Assembly (NCBI RefSeq): GCF_030272615.1
Contig: NC_081409.1
Span: 472,000,573-472,064,572, forward strand
From: Cryptomeria japonica
Taxonomy: Eukaryota > Streptophyta > Pinopsida > Cupressales > Cupressaceae
Length of the DNA: 64,000 bases
Reading direction: 5' to 3'
Both the position numbers and the translations under genes were made by a program. The notes beneath the pieces are model-generated. The model was not told where the DNA came from. It made no database searches and saw only the letters and a list, made by a program, of their open reading frames with translations. Shown piece after piece: positions 59,186-64,000 of the stretch (position 1 is the stretch's first letter; the number at the start of each line of letters is the position of its first letter).

Positions 59186-59830
59186 ACGTGTCTTACATAT
59201 AAGAGTTATAGTAGAGAAGTCTTGCTAGTAAAAGGGAAAGGGAAAGGGTTTTTTTATAGTCCACGATGCCAGCCATCTGTGTATGGGTTAGAGCAGTATG
59301 GGACTACCTCGTACTCCTTGCGGGAGGTACCTAACTGCACTACAAATGAGGCGTACATACCTTACCCCCTTGTTGGATTTGAACTTGTGACCTCTCTTTC
59401 AAGAGCACAAGTTCTCCACCACTAGGCCAACTCAGGCTGTACACAGGCCATCTCAGTATGGTAATGAGAAGAGCCTGTAACTAAAAATTCTACATAACCC
59501 GTAATATTTCTTTCAAATTAATAAGCCCTCTCAACTATAATAAGATCTCAAATTAACCCTCGGATAATTAATTTAAGCTCTAATTTTTGGTTCTCCTTGC
59601 ATTTATTTTTGTCAACCTGTACACGTCTTACATATGAAAGTTGAAATCATTACTGTCGAGAAATCTTAGGCTAGTAGGGTATGGTAATGAGAAGAACCTG
59701 TAACTAAAAATTCTACATCACCCATAGTAATTTTTAGTCTCTTCAAGTTAACAGGACTTCTTAACTATAATAAGATCTCAAATCGACACTCAGATAATTA
59801 ACCTAAGCTTGAACCTTTGGTTCTCTTGTC
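59186..59830. repeat. Diverged direct duplication
   Basis: 59186-59248 plus 59456-59610 recur, diverged, at 59624-59830 (for example GGTAATGAGAAGAGCCTGTAACTAAAAATTC against GGTAATGAGAAGAACCTGTAAC, shortened here). The first copy is interrupted by a SINE at 59249-59445, which the second copy lacks. Confidence 0.75.
59249..59445 (-). mobile_element. tRNA-derived SINE
   Basis: On the minus strand, a tRNA-like head has an A box TGGCCTAGTGG (59419-59429) and a B box GGTCACAAGTTCAAATCC (59375-59392) at normal spacing. The body then extends to an A-rich end (seven T on the + strand at 59249-59255). It lies between sequences that are contiguous in the downstream duplicate, which confirms insertion. 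Such elements are copied by LINE machinery from polymerase III transcripts. Confidence 0.78.
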
Positions 59831-61499
59831 AAAAGTTGGGAGGGATTTTCTGCAAATTTAAATATTGAAGCATTCTCTTGTGAAAGGTCATTAATAAATT
59901 CATCATGCGCTGGAAAAGTGCAGAATTTTGGTTCATAGTGGACAGTTTTCATAATTTTGAAGGATATGGTTCAGGTCACCTACTTATTAATAGTCACCCA
60001 TATTTTGTCTTTGTTAGAATGTTCTGCTTTTCTTACTTAAAATTTTATTCACAAGATTAAAAATAATTGCATGGAGCATTTCTTTATCTTATAGTATATG
60101 CCATTGTTGTAGAGGAATCATGATAGAAATGGATTATATCTAGATGAAATAGTTGTTTTCACTTTCACAATGCACAATGCATGAGTATGTTATGAATTTA
60201 TAACTCTCCCTTTTATTAGTTTTACTTATTTATTTCATTGAAAGTAACTTAATTTTTGTTGTAGTGTTATCAGAATTTATATGCAAGTAATTGGGGGTAT
60301 GTGGCCTTATGCAAAGTTAATGCTACTTGATTTTAACTACTATGAGTTGAGTCCTCTTTAAAACAAAAAAAATTGCAGAAAGGTAGTTCATTTTTTTTAA
60401 TAGATAAAATAGGGGTATTATTTGGGACCCTTGGTCCAATGGTAAAATGTAAGCATTTATCCATACACGTGATCTTATGGGATAATGTGTAGACAAATTA
60501 ATGTCAAAAGCATTACAATGTGGAAACACAAAAAGACCATTAGGGCTTGCTAGATTCAAAAAGTGGCCTCTATCACCCTTGGGGCGAAATTGGACTAGAT
60601 GCTTACAATTCTAGTTGTAGAAGAAGCTTCAAAATTACAACTTCAACATCCCTTGTGGCAGCAGATTAGTAAACATGCCTTGCTTGAAAACCATTGTCAA
60701 TGTAAGGATTAGGTTTCCCACACTTCCTGAATTTTATTATGTATATTTATTTATTATTTGGAAAATAATGCGCCCACATACAAAAAGGGCATCCCACTTG
60801 GAGTGGCACTGATCACCACTTGTAAATTGAATTATGATGTGTTTTAAGAGCACCTATGTCATAAGAGAATCTATGATGCATAAGAACTTGTAAGGAGAAG
60901 TTACAAAGTGGACTAGAAAAATCATGAAAACTTTTGGCCAATTTAGAATGATGTGCAAGAGCTTCTTTGAAGAGGTTGAATAAGTTCAAAATGTAGCATA
61001 CCATTTTGGTACGAGGGCTTTTTTGACTTGGAAGTTACATGCTATCACTGGAGATACACATGTGAAATGAAATGTTGAACATGGATTTTTGTGCCCAAGT
61101 TCAGCTCATGGTTTTGACCCATTGTATTGGAAAGCATTGATGGTTTCTAGATTTGGACTTACCCATTCATTGAATGCTTGGGATGGACGTATAATGCACT
61201 TGTATTTGTAGGGGGTTATGTTGTTGAAGTTCTCCAAACATGGTTCAAGGTTGTGATTGAAGGGATCGCTACTTTGACATTGTATCGTAATTTAAGTATT
61301 TATTATAATACACATAGTTCTCCTTTGATGCTATTTTTTTTTTTCAAAAAGGGCTTGTCTTAGTGCCTTGTATGATGTGATCTTGCTTTGTGTTGTATGT
61401 TGTTGCATGTCTTCAAGTCTTTTTGAAATTGTTAGATTTGTATTTATTTAATATTTCTCTTCAAGTAGGAAGATTCATAGTTTTATCTAGCTTCCTTCA
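59831..61499. other. No gene recognised
   Basis: AT-rich. The right part (about 60600-61499) may include the LTR of copia fragment F, because a copia primer-binding site follows at 61502, but I could not define its start. Confidence 0.4.
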
Positions 61500-63480
61500 T
61501 TTGGTATTAGAGCCTGATTGTAGCTTGTTTGATTTATGTAAGGAAAAGGTTTTTATTGCTATTAACCCTAGTTTGAGTGGTACCTTTTCATAGGTGATGT
61601 TTTTTCAAGTTAAAGATAACATGCACATCAAGGATGGAGATTGCTAGATTTAATGACACTACATATGAGTTGTGGAAGATCAAGATCGAGGACTTACCCT
61701 TAGACAAAGATCTACGAGCTGTTGTATTTGGTTAGAAACCTTAAGGCATGAAGGGTGAAGAGTGGGTAGTGTTGGGTTGGAAAGCGAGAAGCGCCATAAG
61801 ATTTTGTTTGCTAGATTTAGTGCTCCTACATGTTTCAAGGGAGACTACCATGGATTCCATCAATGATGCATTGGTTGTCAAGGGTAGATTGAAGCGTCAT
61901 AAGATTTTGTTTGCTAGGTTTAGTGCTCCTAGAAGGGGCTTCCTCATGATTTTCACTTAAGCGTCATAAGGGTAGTGTTGGGTTGGAAAGCGAGAAGTGT
62001 CATAAGATTTTGTTTGCTAGATTTAGTGCTCCTACATGTTTCAAGGGAGACTACCATGGATTCCATCAATGATGCATTGGTTGTCAAGGGTAGATTGAAG
62101 GACAAGTGCAAGAACAATAAATAGAAAGAAGGACCAAATCAAAGGGCAGATCTAAGTTTCTTGACAAATCCAAAGTTATGTGTTGGAATTGTGGCAAAAG
62201 TAGCCATATAAAGGACTATAAGGAAAAGAAGGGCTAGAAGGGGCTTGCTCATGATTTTGACTTAAGAGCCTCTTAAGATGACTCCACATAGGGAGTGGTT
62301 TTTTTAGTATGAGAGCATTGACAATGGAAATGTTTACTTGGGTGGCAATACATTCTTTAATATTGTTGGATGTGGCAAAATCAAGTTGGGTATTGACTGA
62401 TGGGAGGATTCTCTTTTTAGAGTTTTTCACATCCTTGGTCTAGCTAGGAACTTATTGTTTGTAAGCAAAATGAATGACATGGGTGTGCAAATAGTCTTCA
62501 ACAAGGATGTTGTCAGATGATTCATGGAGCCATGGTTATGGCTAAGGGAGTTCATGTTGGGACTCTGTTATGCCTTGAGACTAGCACCTTCATAAAATGT
62601 AACAATTTGGAGGGTTTGTAGTATAACTGTATAGAGGTTCCATAATGGATTCACAATAAAGGGATCCATGCTAGATGGGTTCCATATCATGGTGGTTCCT
62701 CAACATGCCCTTATATGAATGAACCATATACTTCCAATTGAGAAGACAATGTTGTGGCATGAGCACACAGGCCACATTAGAGGAAAAGGCCTTAGGGCCT
62801 TGAAATGTAAAAACATGGTTGGGTCGGTTGATTATGCCTTTTATATTGACTCTTGTGAACATTTCTTATATGGAAAACAAAATTGTGTTCAATTTTATTT
62901 GAGTTTTGCTAGTTTTGTAAGGACTTTGGACTAGGTTCATAGTGATGTCTTTAGTTTTGTTGATTTACCTTCACTTTGCAAAATCCTTGTATTGCCTAAC
63001 ATAAGATAGCTCTATATACCCCTCCACAAAATGGAATCGTAGAGAGAATGAACATGATGTTGATGGAGAGAACTAGGAGTATACTTATTTTGTTTTGGAT
63101 TATAAATTTTTTGTAGAAGTTGAGTACAACTTGTTAATGATAAACAAATTTCCTATACAAGCATTTGTTGACAAAGCCTTAGAGGAGGTCTAGATGGGTA
63201 AGAAGTTCTTACATCATTATATGAAAATTTTAGGCTATGAGATATTTGTGTGTGCCTAAAGAAAAGAGGTTAAAGTTGGACTTCAAAGTTGAGAAATTAA
63301 TCTTCTTTGGTTACAATGATGGCGTGATGGTGTGAAGTGATATGAGCATTGCAGTCTAGTGATATTAAAGATACCATATAATGGGAATGGGATCTTTAAA
63401 GAGATCAAGTTTTTCACTACAATTGAGCAATCAAATGATTAATGCAAAGACAATGGTGCAGGTAAAGCTGAAGACTAAGA
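61500..63480 (+). mobile_element. Rearranged Ty1/copia fragment F
   Basis: A copia primer-binding site TTTGGTATTAGAGCC (61500-61514) is followed by a gag start (ATG 61634, MEIARFNDTTYELWKIKIEDL). Next come a zinc-knuckle remnant CWNCGKSSHIKDY (62182-62220, last Cys as Tyr), a GAG-pre-integrase region (MLWHEHTGHIRGKGLRALK, 62751-62807) and integrase pieces (PPQNGIVERMN near 63025, then FGY near 63310). Reverse transcriptase is absent. The order is copia, but segments are deleted and duplicated and all frames are broken. Confidence 0.8.
61764..62100. repeat. 131-bp direct repeat within F
   Basis: 61764-61894 and 61970-62100 are near-identical, offset 206 bp. The 75 bp between them holds further partial copies (TCATAAGATTTTGTTTGCTAG) and a copy of AGAAGGGGCTTCCTCATGAT that recurs at 62236. 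Confidence 0.9.
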
Positions 63481-63840
63481 AGGTTGCACTTGACTCTCAA
63501 ACAAAGTTTCAGGCTGGACCTAATGAGGAGGATGATGATAATAGTTTTGAGATTTGTTATCAGGTTCCTTTGAAACTCCCTCTTACCTGTATGGGTACAA
63601 TTTAGGTCTCAGGTTGGTTCCCCATTGGGGTCACCCATGTTCAACCTGGCCACGCCAACAAGGAACTTGGGGCAAACCCAATTACACCCAAGGGCTGCCC
63701 AAAAAAAGAAAAGACAAAAGATTAGTTTTTAGAACATTTTTATAAACAAAAAAGTGCTTGTGTATGTAATTTTGCCCTTAAGTGATAAAATTGTAAAAAT
63801 GGCGTATGTCATGAAGGCTTGTGTGGTTTCAAAGGCCTTT
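63481..63840. other. Region after F, no gene recognised
   Basis: Contains short, low-scoring ORFs and the phrase GGTTGGTTCCCCATTGGGG, a small inverted repeat. Nothing else supported. Confidence 0.4.
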
Positions 63841-64000
63841 ATTTGGGCTTGGTGGTAGGGACTCCTCACCTCGACCTCGCCCAATATTTCGATGAGGAAT
63901 GCAGTTGGTGTGATACCCTTGAACCCTGCAAGGGGCGTTGCCTGTAGATCCCCATGAGGGGCATTGCCCCTTGACCCCTTCAGGCACATTGCCCCCCAAA
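63841..64000. repeat. GC-rich tandem-like repeat at the right edge
   Basis: Degenerate units of about 25-30 bp around GAGGGGCATTGCCCCTTGAC (for example 63933, 63955 and 63982). Each unit is partly palindromic (GGGGC...GCCCC). It is cut by the window end and is unlike the AT-rich surroundings. Confidence 0.65.

Noticed and set aside
60425-60455. tRNA-like stretch GGGACCCTTGGTCCAATGG
   Set aside because: Resembles a tRNA A box, but no B box or cloverleaf follows at the right spacing.

Overview
This window looks like repeat-dominated nuclear DNA of a seed plant with a large genome. A conifer or other gymnosperm is my best guess. That rests on stacked old LTR retrotransposons, an L1-type LINE with an RNase H domain, tRNA-derived PBS and SINE signals, a GT-AG-spliced plant gene start, and very few intact reading frames. 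The organism assignment is inference; no host marker is decisive.

The left and centre form one nested insertion complex built on a decayed Helitron-type Rep/helicase gene on the + strand, in four pieces: 3188-4877, 31092-31199, 54359-54443 and 55235-56960. Inserted into it are element X (LTR at 1978-3187, minus strand, leaving the window on the left), element A (Ty3/gypsy Tat-like, 4878-31091, exact TSD ATTTA), element C (non-autonomous gypsy-type, 31200-54358, exact TSD CCTAC) and solo LTR E (54444-55234, exact TSD AAAGG). Second-layer insertions are element B (non-autonomous gypsy, 23322-31019, in the 3' LTR of A), a candidate 4.9-kb solo LTR S (16644-21520, in the 3' non-coding part of A), an L1-like LINE (34505-41633, 13-bp TSD, in the long ORF of C) and element D (Ty1/copia, minus strand, 46290-53891, in the 3' LTR of C). 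Removing each insert with one TSD copy rejoins the host sequence, and for the LINE it restores the reading frame of C.

No mobile element here looks intact. A, D and the LINE still show most catalytic motifs (A: RT, RNase H, a second RNase H, integrase triad; D: RT and integrase; LINE: endonuclease, RT, RNase H) but are broken by frameshifts and stop codons. Many of the stops are TAG, TAA or TGA where Gln, Trp or Arg would be expected, consistent with deamination of methylated cytosines. B and C carry gag- or protease-like ORFs but no polymerase. X, B and C share a primer-binding tract, and B and C share a GC-rich module whose 17-bp core is inverted between copies.

Right of the complex, at 58022-58255, lie two well-formed exons encoding the N terminus of an Alfin-like PHD-finger protein, the only plausible host gene. 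Its later exons are not in the window. The putative long intron downstream holds a tRNA-derived SINE, a diverged duplication, a rearranged copia fragment (F, about 61500-63480) and a GC-rich repeat at the right edge.

The least explained features are a seven-unit array of GC-rich palindromes with two telomere-motif hairpins inside S, the inverted 17-bp core shared by B and C, and a third ORF downstream of ORF2 in the LINE.
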